From Blastobasis lacticolella (lineage: Eukaryota > Arthropoda > Insecta > Lepidoptera > Blastobasidae): a DNA stretch of 64,000 nucleotides. The notes under the pieces are model-generated. The model saw nothing but the letters and a program-made list of their open reading frames with translations. It searched no databases and had not been told where the DNA came from. Position 1 is the stretch's first letter, and each line of letters starts with the position of its first letter. The translations under genes were made by a program, and so were the position numbers. Location: contig LR990041.1 in the NCBI GenBank assembly GCA_905147135.1, positions 11,531,907 through 11,595,906 of the forward strand. The letters run 5' to 3'. Shown piece by piece: positions 1 through 10,036 of the stretch.

Positions 1-216
1 AATGTGATTGACCTTATCCTGCAGTGTAATGCAGTCTGCAGTTAGCTATTGGAGGCTGTTGAAGTTCCACTAAATCGCGTGGCTTAAAATTCGATGATTT
101 TAAGTGATGTTAGGTACTTACTTGTTATTAAATATCTTTGTTATTACCCATAGCTATAATCGATACATCCTTAATTAGTACTACATAAACTTCTTTAGCG
201 CATACCGCAAATATGT

Positions 217-430
217 ATCATCATCACAGCCCATAACAGACCACTGCAGGACTTAGGGGCTCTCCCACGAAAGGGGAGGTTATTGCCATAATCCCCAAGC
301 TTGGCAGGCGAGTTGGACAACGCTGCTGCCAATTTTCCAGCTTAAGGAGTCTCTTAGAAGTTTTGTCTCCAAAACATTAGTCGCCTTGTACGGCACCCAC
401 GAGTGTAAGGGGTCGGTGCACCACACGGTC
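217..430 (+). repeat. Lepidopteran dispersed repeat, family A (copy 1)
   Basis: The copy starts with a TCATCATCAC run, then reads CCATAACAGACCACTGCAGG, a GCCATAATC-CC-AAGCTTGGCAGG segment, and ends with CACCCACGAGTGTAAGGGG and CACCACACGG. The same blocks occur in the same order at 12044-12310, and in pieces at 32975, 48108, 57668, 59843, 61756 and 63888. It has no coding frame of its own. I recognise it as a common lepidopteran interspersed repeat; its class is not clear to me. Confidence 0.8.
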
Positions 431-440
431 ACTGATATAT

Positions 441-1090
441 GTATTAGTGAGCAATCCAATATTTATTTATATATAGGGTAATTTGTTTTAGGGACTACAA
501 GGCTGAGCTTAGATTCTCATACACAAACCCGGTAAAATCTTGTTTAAAAATCGAAAGTTATTGTTTTATTACAGTATTTTTAGGGAAGATCATTATCTTA
601 ATCGTATTTTGCCTGGGTAGGGGTTGGATAAGAGCCTGGTATAGGACGTTATGCTCCTTTTAATATATATTTTGACGTATACTTTTGTAACTTATATTTT
701 TTAAATGGCTTCGTATTAACTAACAATAACATTATTTGCTGTTGGTCCTTGCTAAATAGCTATTGTAACAAAGTTAATTGTAAGAATGGATAACACAAGT
801 TTCCTTTGTTAGAAGATAGAGTGCCATCTGTGTCTTTATGCAAGAATAATACCAAGTTCCCAAGGCGGAATTGGAAAAGGGTCGGTCCTTCGCGGCACCA
901 TAGTCTGGACTCTGGTGTAAGTTGGCGTGGTTCCGATACATTGCTCTAGATGGCAGTTCATGTGACGAAAATTTGTACTCGCAGAACTTTAGCAGTTTTC
1001 TAGAGTTTTAATATCTATTAAAGTAAAGTTCCGGGATCAAGGATCCAGAAAGGCGGCGGGCGTAAATAGATAGGTATTTAAGTTTTATTT
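441..1090. other. No feature recognised
   Basis: AT-rich sequence with no open frame of note and no repeat I recognise. Only scattered short homopolymer runs are visible. Confidence 0.5.
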
Positions 1091-1093
1091 TTA

Positions 1094-1290
1094 ACTAGCG
1101 ATCCGCTTCGGCTTCAACGGATAGTAACCTTAATAAAAATACTCGATACTCGATCTTATGAATCGCTTTGTCTTTTGGTGAAGCCTGCATAAATCCGCTT
1201 AGTAGTTTTTGAGTTTATCGCGAACAGAGAGACAGATAGAAGCGGCGTGGGACTTTGTTTATGAACATGTAGTGATTATAGTTGGTAGGT
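1094..1290 (-). mobile_element. Helitron-like CTAGT-ended repeat fragment
   Basis: It begins ACTAGCGATCCGCTTCGGC, the reverse complement of the ...CGCTAGT end carried by many lepidopteran repeats, and later contains AGTAGTTTTTGAGTTTATCG followed by a decayed ACAGA run and a GCGG...GACTTTG block. Related ends are at 4963, 11937 and 40061. Helitron assignment rests on the CTAG terminus and is tentative. A long open frame starting at 1209 overlaps it and looks accidental. Confidence 0.5.
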
Positions 1291-1718
1291 ATAACAAGCT
1301 CCTGCACACTTCTCTACATAATAATAAATCTCTAGATAGGATAGGATGTTTGTACAGTTTCATAGGTACTCGTATTTGTACTAGGTGTAATTTAAGTTAC
1401 AATTTAACACCGCAAGTGATTGGTTTTTATAGTTTTGAACACCGATTTTTATCTAGCTATGTATATGTCAGATACCTTTTTACTTTATTTTTGTTGAATT
1501 TTTATATTGACGGGGACAATAGAGACCTCGCAAATCAACAGAGGACATCTTTAAAAAGCGTTGACATTAAGTTCCCATTTTTTCATAGAGTAATGTTGAT
1601 TACTTTTATATTTAATATTCATTTGAAGTTCATAATATATCTTTACCCGTTTCGGAGAAAAAGCGTCTTATGTGTCCGACTACAAAGTCCTAATATGGGT
1701 TCCGATTTTACTCCTACT

Positions 1719-1950
1719 CGCGGCAGGGTTAAAGACGCGAGCGCCAAAGCGCAAAGCTTCGCTTCGCCACACTCAACGTTGGCTCTCTCACGGGTCGATC
1801 CAGAGAGCTGACCGATCTATTATACAGGCGCGTGGATGGCGTTCATCTCAGAGCTTAAATGGCCGAGCTCGGACTCGAAGGACGGACAGGGATACAAGCT
1901 GATTTATAATAAATCGTCAGAAGAGAGAAATTTGGTCGACATTTATCATA
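1719..1950 (+). pseudogene. RTE-type LINE, N-terminal endonuclease fragment
   Basis: Plus-strand translation from 1754 gives KLRFATLNVGSLTGRSRELT, the beta-strand and Asn motif that opens the apurinic-type endonuclease of RTE LINEs (T-NV---TG---EL). After a one-base frame change near 1832 it continues with W-AFISELKWPSS and then GQGYKLIYNKSSEERN, matching the ETKW and GYKLIY---S-E-RNGV part of the same domain. Only about 70 residues of a protein normally near 1000 remain. It is followed at once by an inverted RTE 3' piece. Confidence 0.75.
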
Positions 1951-1957
1951 ATCCGGC

Positions 1958-2345
1958 GTTATGTCCCGGTTGCGCTCCCGCGCGGCACGTGAGGGCCTGA
2001 GGTCTGCCTTCCTACTCTTCCTGGCCCACTTCTCTCGGTCTTCGGTATCCTTGGTGGTAAGCTTGTTGGCACGCATGTCATTCTTGACGACGTTAAGCTA
2101 TCGCTTCTTAGGCCGACCTCTCCTTCTCGTTCTTGGCGGGGATGGCATGGCCAGACATTTGTTTCCCATGTATTTTGCCGGTCTGCTAAAGACGTGGCCA
2201 TACCATCGAAGGCGGTACTCTTGCAGCTTATCTGCGATGTCACGGACACCAAGGTCACCCTGAATGTGGGCGTTTCGAACGCGATCCTTCCGTGGAACTC
2301 CACACATCCACCGATATTGGAGGGCTCTTTTTTATTTTGTGACAT
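1958..2345 (-). pseudogene. RTE-type LINE, C-terminal fragment (CFDP2-like)
   Basis: The minus strand encodes MCGVPRKDRVRNAHIQGDLG, then RDIADKLQEYRLRWYGHV and PPRTRRRGRPKKR, the signature tail of RTE/CFDP2-like reverse transcriptases (RLRW-GHV-R, RGRP-KRW). The frame breaks near 2090. The adjacent frame resumes with MRANKLTTKDTEDREKWARK, the usual last block. It is an inactive 5'-truncated copy. The same last block occurs on the plus strand at 60452-60610. Confidence 0.85.
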
Positions 2346-2391
2346 TGTGATGTGACGAAGTGGGACGAATTCCGGAACTGCATATTGGAGG

Positions 2392-2420
2392 TGAGCAGAG
2401 TGAGTGAGCAGAGTGAGTGA
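2392..2420. repeat. Short tandem repeat, 13-bp unit
   Basis: GTGAGCAGAGTGA is repeated twice in full plus a partial GTGA. It sits between two LINE pieces in opposite orientation and may mark an insertion or repair junction. Confidence 0.7.
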
Positions 2421-2447
2421 TCGGCTTATGCTGATCTAATCAACAAC

Positions 2448-2710
2448 CGCTGCATTTCGCATTCCTGGATTTGTGAAGGACCTTCGACAGTGTCCCTTGG
2501 GAGGTAATCTGGTGGGCTTTGAGATCACAATCTGTACCCGAGGCGAACATTGGAATTACCCAGGATACTGAAGCCGTCGCCAAAACCTTCGCAGGCCAAA
2601 CCAATCCCTTACCCTGTAGGTGTTCAGTAGGATCCTGTCCTGAGTCCCTTTTTGTTCTGGGTTGTACATTATGCCCTTCAGCTGAAATTATGGAAACGCC
2701 TCCATTTCGC
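2448..2710 (+). pseudogene. RTE-type LINE, reverse transcriptase palm fragment
   Basis: The plus strand carries a damaged F-D---AFDSVP-EVIWWALR motif. The part in frame reads LRSQSVPEANIGITQD, then AGQTNPLPCRCSVG, then ESLFVL, matching the RTE order NVPE-YI--IQDMY, T--F---VGVHQGSALSPFLFVL. Several one-base indels break the frame. It lies on the opposite strand to the neighbouring C-terminal piece at 1958-2345, so the two are not one simple insertion. A weaker match continues to about 2710. Confidence 0.65.
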
Positions 2711-2896
2711 ACTTGTGATCAGACTTATTCTAGACAGGATCTATAGGCTAGGGTAAACACGTGGAATAAAGTGCTAGAAATCCATGATTAGTTGTAGCGT
2801 GTTGTACATAATGTACATGATCTTGAAACCATCCCTATAGGGAAGGAACTTACCCACGATGGTGCCTTTTGGCCATCGTGAAATGCGGTCTGGGCC

Positions 2897-3007
2897 GACG
2901 TTCATCCTTATGTCGTGGATCTTTCTTGTTCGCACGAGATAGCCTTTATAATGAGTACGGCTAAGGAATGGAACGCGTTACCTGAGAGTATATTCTCTGA
3001 TAATTAA
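2897..3007 (+). pseudogene. Jockey-type LINE, C-terminal fragment
   Basis: An open stretch of 36 codons ends at TAA 3005-3007. It reads DVHPYVVDLSCSHEIAF and then TAKEWNALPESIFSDN. The HP-VVD and TA-EWN-LPESIF-D motifs are the conserved C-terminal block of Jockey-clade non-LTR reverse transcriptases. The usual following YNLGVFK-RVNR block is absent because of the stop. It is too short to stand out by open-frame length. Confidence 0.7.
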
Positions 3008-3014
3008 GCACATC

Positions 3015-3255
3015 CGCGAACTTAATGCCATCGAAATGAAAATGCTGCAATAGAACCATCATTAGAAGAGGCTTGTGCCAAGCCCGGTCGAAGGCTTTCG
3101 CCATGTGCAAGCCGACCTCTAAGGCTTGTCCAAAGGCTTAAGGCTTCTCAATCGCTCAGTCCATCCGTGGGTCAGGACACAGGTGGACTAACAGATCGAC
3201 CCTGATGCAATCGGAACTACTACTATTATTTTCAAGAGCAAGGAGGTGATGGCGA
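3015..3255 (-). pseudogene. Jockey-type LINE, reverse transcriptase palm fragment
   Basis: Minus-strand translation gives AIEKP, then ALEVGLHMAKAFDRAWHKPL, fitting the reverse transcriptase motif A block (AIE---EALAVSLD-AKAFDRVWHKALL). The catalytic Asp expected before the AKAFDR block is not clean here (H in GLHMAKAFDR). In-frame stops are present. It is next to the plus-strand Jockey C-terminus at 2897-3007 but inverted. Confidence 0.65.
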
Positions 3256-3423
3256 TGGACCTGTAGTTGAGAGGACCGTAACGCTCGCTTTTTCAGGGAT
3301 AAGGAGTACAAATGTTGTGTTTTGCAAGTACTGTGGCTACCTCAGAGCATTTTATCAGATTCAGACGCAGGGCATAGGCACTCTTGCTCGAGCAATATAC
3401 AATACAAGACCATAAGTGTATTA

Positions 3424-3518
3424 TGTTTTCTATCTACCCTACACCTACCCTACCCCATTGTACCCTATCCTACTCTACACCTATCCTACACTTACGCTAC
3501 ACCTACCCTACCAAAAGT
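3424..3518. repeat. Degenerate CCTACCCTACA-type tract
   Basis: A pyrimidine-rich array built on CCTACCCTACAC units, about eight degenerate repeats. The complementary GGGTAGG form occurs at 14741-14825 and the same form at 14870-15050. It may have expanded inside a Helitron-like repeat, but no flanking repeat is clear here. Confidence 0.7.
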
Positions 3519-3519
3519 C

Positions 3520-4250
3520 AATGAAATGTTGATAATTGTTCTGCATATTAGTTTTTTTTTCATGTCATGTCATGATCGCTATACGATCACGACGCTAGAA
3601 TTCAGATTTCACCAAAAACCAAAAATATAAGAGAAAAGATTTGTATTTTTTTTGTAATGAATAAACCACAAAGAAAATAATATAAAAGTCTCTGGAATAA
3701 ACTCAAAAACTACAGCACCGATTTTAAAAATTCTTTGAATTATGTTACATTAACACTGAGTAACTTAAACTACTTTTTATTCCGGGATAATAATGGGTTC
3801 CCACGGGAAAGTTGATTGTTTAGAGAGATCTGAACTGCGCGCGGTTGAAAGCCTCTGGGAACGGCTACTTGTTTCATATTTTTAAAACATAAAAAAAAGG
3901 AAAAGTTCTTTTAGAAACACTCGACATTAATATCGACTACTTTATGACGTTGGGTGAAAATTTGCTGTAGGTACTTACCTACTTACCTACCATATTTAAT
4001 ATTGATAAACTTCAATAGAAAACAAGAACATAAAACGTTATTTTCAGTAAGTCATCCCAAAAGTAAAAGAAAACTGTACAGGACAACAAATGTAGGTGTT
4101 CACTACCCACGGCATTCGTACATAACATCTATTTACCCGCACACAAAGACGTCGCCGCCCGAAGAATACCTAAAAAATACACAAAAACCTTTTTCCTCAG
4201 AATAAGCGGGAAGAGTACGGATCTTATTTTTCTCGCGGACGTTTCAGTCG
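3520..4250. other. No gene; AT-rich with weak repeat traces
   Basis: Around 3685-3725 AACTCAAAAACTACAGCACC-GATTT resembles a phrase common in lepidopteran transposons, but is too short to assign. Nothing else is recognisable. Confidence 0.4.
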
Positions 4251-4253
4251 CTC

Positions 4254-4298
4254 CAGGGGGGGGGGGAGGACCCTGGGAGGGGCCCCTCCACCCCCCTG
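4254..4298. repeat. G-run plus nested GC palindrome
   Basis: An 11-G run (4256-4266) is followed by a perfect 14-bp palindrome GGAGGGGCCCCTCC (4276-4289) and then a C run closing as CCCCCCTG (4291-4298), which pairs with CAGGGGGG at the start. It could form a hairpin or a G-quadruplex. No adjacent gene was found. Confidence 0.75.
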
Positions 4299-4299
4299 C

Positions 4300-4760
4300 A
4301 ATAATACTGCGTCACTATTTTGCGCCATTACCTACACTCGCTTCCTATTCTATAAGTAGCGGCTGCTATAGAACGTAACTGTCTGAAAATTGTACAGAAA
4401 CTGAAGGCATGTTTTTATATGTTATGCTATAGATAGTGTATTGTAAGATATAACTGTGAAACAAAGATTATCAATTCAGTTTAGAAAATTGAATTAAAGG
4501 AGAACGACCAAAGATCCACTTATGCGTCTGGGCTAAAAGTCAACAAAAAGAGATTATTACAAAAAAGAAATCGTTAATTAAATCGAGCCTCTTGGAAGTA
4601 ATACCTACAAATAGTATATAAAACAAACAGATCTTTCCTTAGGGTTTCCTTTCCTTAATCAAATAAAATAAGAGTTGCTTGTAGTACAAACTGTCAGGAT
4701 TTATAATTATTTCGTTAAGACCGCTTAAATTTATCATTCGCCCCGGAATATGGATATCTA
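4300..4760. other. No feature recognised
   Basis: AT-rich sequence without a recognisable repeat or a credible open frame. Confidence 0.4.
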
Positions 4761-4764
4761 TATA

Positions 4765-4963
4765 CATACAATATAACAAAGTGGCTTCCCGCTCTGTGTC
4801 CCTATGTATATATGTACGCTAAGACTTTTAAACTATGCAACGGATTTCAATGCGGTTTTTAAAATTTTTATGTAGTCTTATTCAAGAGGCAGGTTTATAA
4901 TCAAGAAGAAAGGGTACGTAGAAAGTAGGTGTATGCGAACGTAGTCTCGCCTGGTCCGCTAGT
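4765..4963 (+). mobile_element. Helitron-like CTAGT-ended repeat
   Basis: Blocks in order: GTGGCTTCCCGCTCTGTGTC, TATGCAACGGATTTCAATGC with GGTTTTT, ATTCAAGAGGCAGGTTTATA, AAAGGGTACGTAGAAAGTAG, ending TGGTCCGCTAGT. These match the copies at 10037, 14625, 40556(-) and 44352(-). The class is inferred from the CTAGT end and the lack of terminal inverted repeats. It ends only about 25 bases before the possible exon at 4988. Confidence 0.6.
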
Positions 4964-4987
4964 TTAAAATAAACCAAATTATTTCAG

Positions 4988-5145
4988 TTTCAGTGAGCAG
5001 GAGAGTTCACGTTCTCAGTTACTCGGGTTTCGAATGGAGCCCGCTCCTAGACGTGTTGCAACGTTCCAACTCGGAGGTGGAATACAACGCCGCCATGGCA
5101 ATGTGTGGAGTTTACTGTGTACCCACCGGAACAGCTACCCAATAA
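4988..5145 (+). CDS. Possible terminal exon of an unidentified gene
   Basis: After a splice-acceptor-like TTATTTCAG (ends 4987) the frame from 4990 is open for 51 codons to TAA at 5143-5145. It reads SRRVHVLSYSGFEWSPLLDV, then SNSEVEYNAAMAMCGVYC and PTGTATQ. Third positions are richer in G and C than the surrounding AT-rich DNA, and residue composition looks protein-like. An AATAAA (5141-5146) overlaps the stop, which would leave almost no 3' untranslated region. I do not recognise the family and saw no upstream exon. It could instead be a relic exon or part of an unknown mobile element. Confidence 0.3.
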
Positions 5146-5329
5146 ATTTCATTTCAACATGGCTCTAGCATTCGGGCTGGTTCAGTGTTCTATTTAACTT
5201 GCTTGGCTTATTTTATGGTGTGTCTTTCCAGGTTTTTATGGTACATAAAATGAATGAAGATACTTGTGTTGGAAATACACAACGGAAAAGTTATTTTTTT
5301 TAATGTTCCAGTCATCACGTTCTCTTTGC

Positions 5330-5450
5330 TGTAGGCCTGCTGGAAGGAGTTTCTTTTTAGAAATAAGTAGTGCCATTTGTGTCATGTATATATTTGCCAT
5401 ATCTTTGTTACAATTTTTGTGTGCAATAAACTATTAAATAAATAAATAAA
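5330..5450 (+). mobile_element. LINE-like 3' end with AAAT tail
   Basis: TTTGTGTGCAATAAACTATT is followed by AAATAAATAAATAAAA. Such simple tails close many insect non-LTR elements. No coding part remains, so the clade is unknown. Confidence 0.45.
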
Positions 5451-5454
5451 AAAT

Positions 5455-5560
5455 GTTATATGAGTACCTCAGACAATCAGGCAAGCGGACCACCTGATGG
5501 AAATTGGTCACGACCGCCTATGGACATCAGCAACAACAGGGGCGCTACTAAAGAGACTCT
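5455..5560 (+). repeat. Dispersed repeat, family B
   Basis: CAGGCAAGCGGACCACCTGA, TGGAAATTGGTCACGACCGC and CTATGGACATCAGCAACA are the family core. Other copies are at 15198, 54731 (truncated), 57547, 60189(-) and 63049(-). It is common in Lepidoptera; the class is unknown to me. Confidence 0.75.
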
Positions 5561-5634
5561 AAGAGAGTTCCACAAATTTTCTGATCTTCGAAGGTCTTAG
5601 CTGGAGAATTTCGTCGTCTCATAGTGAAAGGTTA

Positions 5635-5746
5635 GGCGCTGTCCTAATTACAAACTGTCGTGCGACCATGGTCGTACGACGGACGTCGCCCGACCAATAG
5701 CCTCAAAACCGCTCGTCGCACGATCGTTGCCAATTAGGACAGCGCC
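5635..5746. mobile_element. PIF/Harbinger-like MITE, complete
   Basis: It has a 15-bp perfect terminal inverted repeat GGCGCTGTCCTAATT at 5635-5649 and its complement AATTAGGACAGCGCC at 5732-5746. After an 8-base mismatch zone the arms match again over TCGTGCGAC. The element is flanked by TTA on both sides (5632-5634 and 5747-5749), the 3-bp target duplication of PIF/Harbinger elements. At 112 bp and without coding capacity it is non-autonomous. A 3'-truncated relative is at 58166-58250. Confidence 0.85.
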
Positions 5747-5749
5747 TTA

Positions 5750-7540
5750 TACACGTCAGATACGGCCTCACACAAACTTTATTGTTTTAAGAAGCAAACA
5801 TTAATTCTCACAAGAAATACGTACGACTTTTTCGTGCAATACAACACGTTAGGTCTTGTACGCATAGGCACTGAATGGCTAACAAAGTAACCCGGCTACA
5901 CAGTGGCGGGCGAACCGAGCGCGCTGTCCCAAACATAATAGAAATACCTGATATTTCGTCCAATAATTTAACCGAACAATGTTTAGCTCGGGTTCGGACG
6001 CTCACGAATTATTGACAATCGATACTGGCACGGTGGGGCTTTAATTCTAACCCGTTTTACGGCGCACAGCCACCGCGGCAGCTGCAATGCAACCTCCGCG
6101 TGTAATAGTGTTTGCGACCTCGCTTAATGCGCTACTGTTGCCAGATAATTGCCCTGTCTGATACAATAATATTAGGCTATGGACGTTTCGAAAATAGATA
6201 CTAGAGTTACACCTGTTGTTTTGATGTGTAGGTAAAAGAAGTAGGTAGTTTTGGTATGATTCTTCAAATAAATGAATAATAAATCTTTTATCAAGTTTTT
6301 TTTATAAAATGCTAGAATTTCTCTGACTCTTAAACTATGTTTATAAAACCTGTATATCAGTCTTCAAAAGCAGCTTTCGAATGATAACGATGGAAATTGA
6401 AGTTGACCGTAAAACAACAACTTGGTTTACACAAAGATCAAACTGTGTTGTAATGCAGTTTGAGAACAGTTCAGCGGCAGTACTGCTAAAGCGGAAAGCA
6501 TTCACAAAACAACTGACGAGCGGCAACAACTGCCAACAAACAATGTTAAGCTTTAATAAAACTCAGGAATAGTTATACATAAAGCTGACTGGAAATGCAA
6601 CTATCTGCTCTGGGGACACCAAACATACCTGTGCTATAGGCTTGGAGACAAACCGTTTACCAATAGAAGACTTTATAACAAATGTAGAGCCGAATTTCGT
6701 ATCCATTGCTGACTGATTGCAGGTTCGTTTTAAATGCTAGGTGTATATGGCGCAGTGTACGCGGTGCAAGTGGTGATTAGCGTTACCGGTGAGCGAGGGT
6801 GGGCGTGTGGTGTGGGGGCGGGTGCGAGGCGACGGTCCTTTGATTCCGGCGAGATTAAACGTGCGGCAGACGGTGGCGCCTCTATCGATTGTTGTTGTAA
6901 TTACAACGCTATCCTCGCCCACTCGCAAATGAAATTGTTCCCTACAAAGCCAGCTGTGGATGCCAACCTGTTATTGCAGTTGACTTTACACTGTCCACCA
7001 GCATACGTATGCACAACAAAGGAATGGCTCGCCGTATGGTAATGCCGCCGTGTGCTGTGGTGTATGTAGATGTCCTATGTAGAATATATTGTTTGGATAA
7101 CAATAAAATGTTAATTAACTGTACGAAATACCAATTACGAACGTTGCAAACTAAAAGTTCCATTTAAATTGAAGTGCTTTTTATCCGTACCGCGTCAGGA
7201 GATACGGTTATGTTTGGCGAACATTTACCGTTTATTTTACAGTGTTTTATTTGTAAACTAAAGTGCGAGGGAATATGTATTTCAAACGTATCGGCTTTTT
7301 AAACTAGCGATGGGAAATATTGCGACAAACCTGTACTTTGACGTCATAGTCGATGATGTCGAAAGTTTCGCTCTAACTACCAACTTTAAACTCCGGACCC
7401 ACATAATATTTTTAAAAATCCTGCATATTATTAAATTTCTCTAAAACGAAGTCTCCATGTTCAGTAAGATAACTATTACCAAAATATGTCATCCCACAGA
7501 CGAAGTTCCATAATTCCCTTAAAAGCAATACAATAAAAGA
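5750..7540. other. No gene recognised
   Basis: Mixed AT-rich sequence with a moderately GC-rich patch at 6030-6130 (CACCGCGGCAGCTGCAATGC, containing a CAGCTG E-box). Short open frames at 6381-6572 and 6734-7042 have no recognisable domain. Confidence 0.4.
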
Positions 7541-7549
7541 CATAACTAT

Positions 7550-7850
7550 AGAAACGTCCTGAAAGACTCTGAAGGAGTGTCTCCACGACTGCGCAGAGCG
7601 CGGCGCCGCCACGAATCCGCATCCAAATCGGAATTGCGAATAGAAACGGAGAGAGCAATCCAATAAAACATTCGAAACGTATCTACGTGTACGTGGCGCC
7701 CCCACGCATGCGCCCCGCGCGCCTCCGAACAGTACCATTCAAATCGTAGAAAAAAAATAACCAATTCGAAATGCAGAAGGCTTCGCCGCGACCAATGGGA
7801 GCGCTCACAGTCGTAATGCCGACTGTGTAGGCGGGGCGAATGATATCTAG
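7550..7850. promoter_or_regulatory. GC-rich island, possible regulatory element
   Basis: A GC- and CpG-rich block in an AT-rich background. It contains TACGTGTACGTGGCG, CACGCATGCGCCCC (NRF1-like core GCATGCGC), CCAATGGGAGCG (CCAAT-like) and AGGCGGGGCG. Overlapping short frames on the minus strand look accidental. A promoter or enhancer role is inference. Confidence 0.25.
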
Positions 7851-7854
7851 CATT

Positions 7855-9470
7855 GGAATGTTCCTTGTATTTGTTTTGCCGGGTGCGAAGGCTCTACTGC
7901 GCGGTGTTTGAGCCTCTTTCCCCTTGATGGATGAGGCAATTCACATTATGTACCGAGTCCTTCGCAGCCTACGGATGGGTAACCCATATATGTGAATGTA
8001 GATTGCACACTGCACAGTTTTATTGCTTTCAGGGCCCTCGTTATACGACTGGTGTTTAAGTGCTGGATAATAAGCAATTTGTATTCGACGTCTTGGGTAG
8101 TCATTAAAACTGATAACGGGAAGTGGACATTAAAATTAGAACTCAGCATAAAGAATGAGCGAGTGGAAAATAAAAACACCCGCGGGGAGGCGAGCTATGA
8201 TGGCAATAACGAAATTAAAGAATGTCTGTCGACTTATAAAAGTGTGGGTATTGATTTTCCGATAGGGAAAAAAGGAAGGCAACGATCTATGCAGATCTGG
8301 AGTGCTCTCGGCACATCAGATGGCACCGGCGGGGCAGCCTCCGCAGACAATCGAACGTGGGGGCGCCCGCCGGGGCCGCTACCGCGCGCCGCAGAGGCGA
8401 CTCTCGCCACGCTGCCTACACCGCTAACTTTATTTGATAAAAGCTTCCGCCCTCGTGGAAAATTTGTGTTTTAAATTGGTCGAGTAGTAACTAAGTACTT
8501 AAATTTTGATAGGTACAAATTGTGGTGTTCTGGCAAATACGTAAGCTGATTTCGGAGGTCTATCGTATTCCGATCAGTAGATTTTCTGTGAAAGAAAACA
8601 GATATTCATCCAAATTGTAATGTTAGGAATGTTAACTTCTAGAAACTGAATATTGCGCGAACAATATCATGGATATTAACTTTAGTGTAAACGCAACGAA
8701 CCTATACCAAGAGGATCTTAGGAACAGTGTCTTACGTCATGGGCGGCATATTGGACCGATGAATGGATTGGAGCGATGGACACTAGAGTTAACTCATGAG
8801 AGAAGTAGAGTCCTGTCACCAGAATGAGGCGAGGGGTTCAAGCCACCCAAGACCTAGAAAGCTTTATCCCAGAGGTGAAAACTCTATTTTTCACACCGTC
8901 TTTCAGAGCTTTCTTAATTTTTTTTCTTTTTTTTCATTTTCTATATTTGAGGTATTGTTACAGCTTCTGTCACCATACCGCCTAGTCTTTAGTCACAGTT
9001 TTTGGAATCACGCCTTTTTTCTAAATAATGAGTTTATTTAGTTTTCATGCGAATTTTAACGTTCCAATTTCAAATCACTTTTCTTCCCTTGGGAGTTCAT
9101 ACAATATCTCCCTGCGGATAATAATGGCTTCATATTGGTTGGCTAAGCTTTACGTTCATATTTCATGACATGTAATTGGACATTGTCGAGCAGGATCTGT
9201 AAAAATTTGGTTCTTAATTGGTTAAACACCTAAAATTATTTTGGTTTTATTTTTATTTATGTAAAAAACGCTGCGTGCAAATGAATGTGTGCTTAAAATC
9301 GCAATATATTTGTGTATGCAAGAAATAAGGCATTGTTTTCAGCAAGTTCCTAAATTTTATGCGTAACATATCATTTGCGGATAGGCTATGAGTCATAAAA
9401 AAATGATACAGCAGTACAGTATTCACCTAAACTACTTTCAATGAATGTACATCTCATTATTGCAAGCACA
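7855..9470. other. No gene recognised
   Basis: A 160-codon open frame at 7992-8474 has no recognisable domain. Its second half runs through a GC-rich patch (8320-8400), where stop codons are rare by composition, so I treat it as chance. The rest is AT-rich. Confidence 0.4.
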
Positions 9471-9474
9471 GTGT

Positions 9475-9720
9475 CGTCTCTGCGCCCGCTTTGCCGCTAT
9501 CGATCCGTCGGCGGCGACTTCCCATTCTCGAAGTAAAACACGGCGGGAAGGAAACCGCGGGATAAACCCCCCTCCGCCCCCACCCGATCTTTACGTTTCA
9601 GGAATAAATATTTCATAGCGTGTGCTGGAGAAGTTAAAGTTATGTATCGCCCTCGCCGCGCCCGCCGCGCCCGCCGCGCCGTGGCCCGAGCGCCGGCAAT
9701 ACGAGAATGTAAACCTTTTG
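9475..9720. promoter_or_regulatory. GC-rich island with 9-bp GCCGCGCCC repeats
   Basis: GC-rich blocks flank an AT motif GGAATAAATATTTCATAGCG (homeodomain- or MEF2-like). About 9656-9680 holds three tandem GCCGCGCCC units. A G/C block beside a short AT-rich motif recurs across the window. Regulatory function is inferred only. Confidence 0.25.
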
Positions 9721-10036
9721 TGGAAGTAGGCTTTGTAACTTCCTTTCGTTGCTTCGTACTACGGCTGGTGTTTACGTGATTATGAATCGCAGTAATGTAC
9801 GCGGTAAACGGAGACGGTCTCGCGGCTGACGCCGCGTCCTTTTGTGTTTAGAATTAGATTAACGTAGGCGTACGCAGATCTGTGTTGCTTATGTACTTAG
9901 ATGAAAATGTTACGTGTCCATGTCCAGAAATAGACGAACGATTGGAAATGTCATACTATACTAACTTAGGCTCTTGATGTAAAAATATGTGGTCCATTGC
10001 AAGAGTTAGTAGGTAGCTAAGTACGTCTTCCTTATC

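Noticed and set aside
1209..1811. 200-codon open frame on the plus strand
   Set aside because: It begins at TTG, runs over a Helitron-like fragment and then out of frame across the RTE endonuclease piece, and has no domain. Its composition is that of translated AT-rich DNA.
2859..2880. CACGATGG...CCATCGTG inverted repeat
   Set aside because: Only 8-bp arms; within chance expectation.
7992..8474. 160-codon open frame on the plus strand
   Set aside because: No domain, AT-rich first half and a GC-rich second half where stops are rare; no splice or promoter context.
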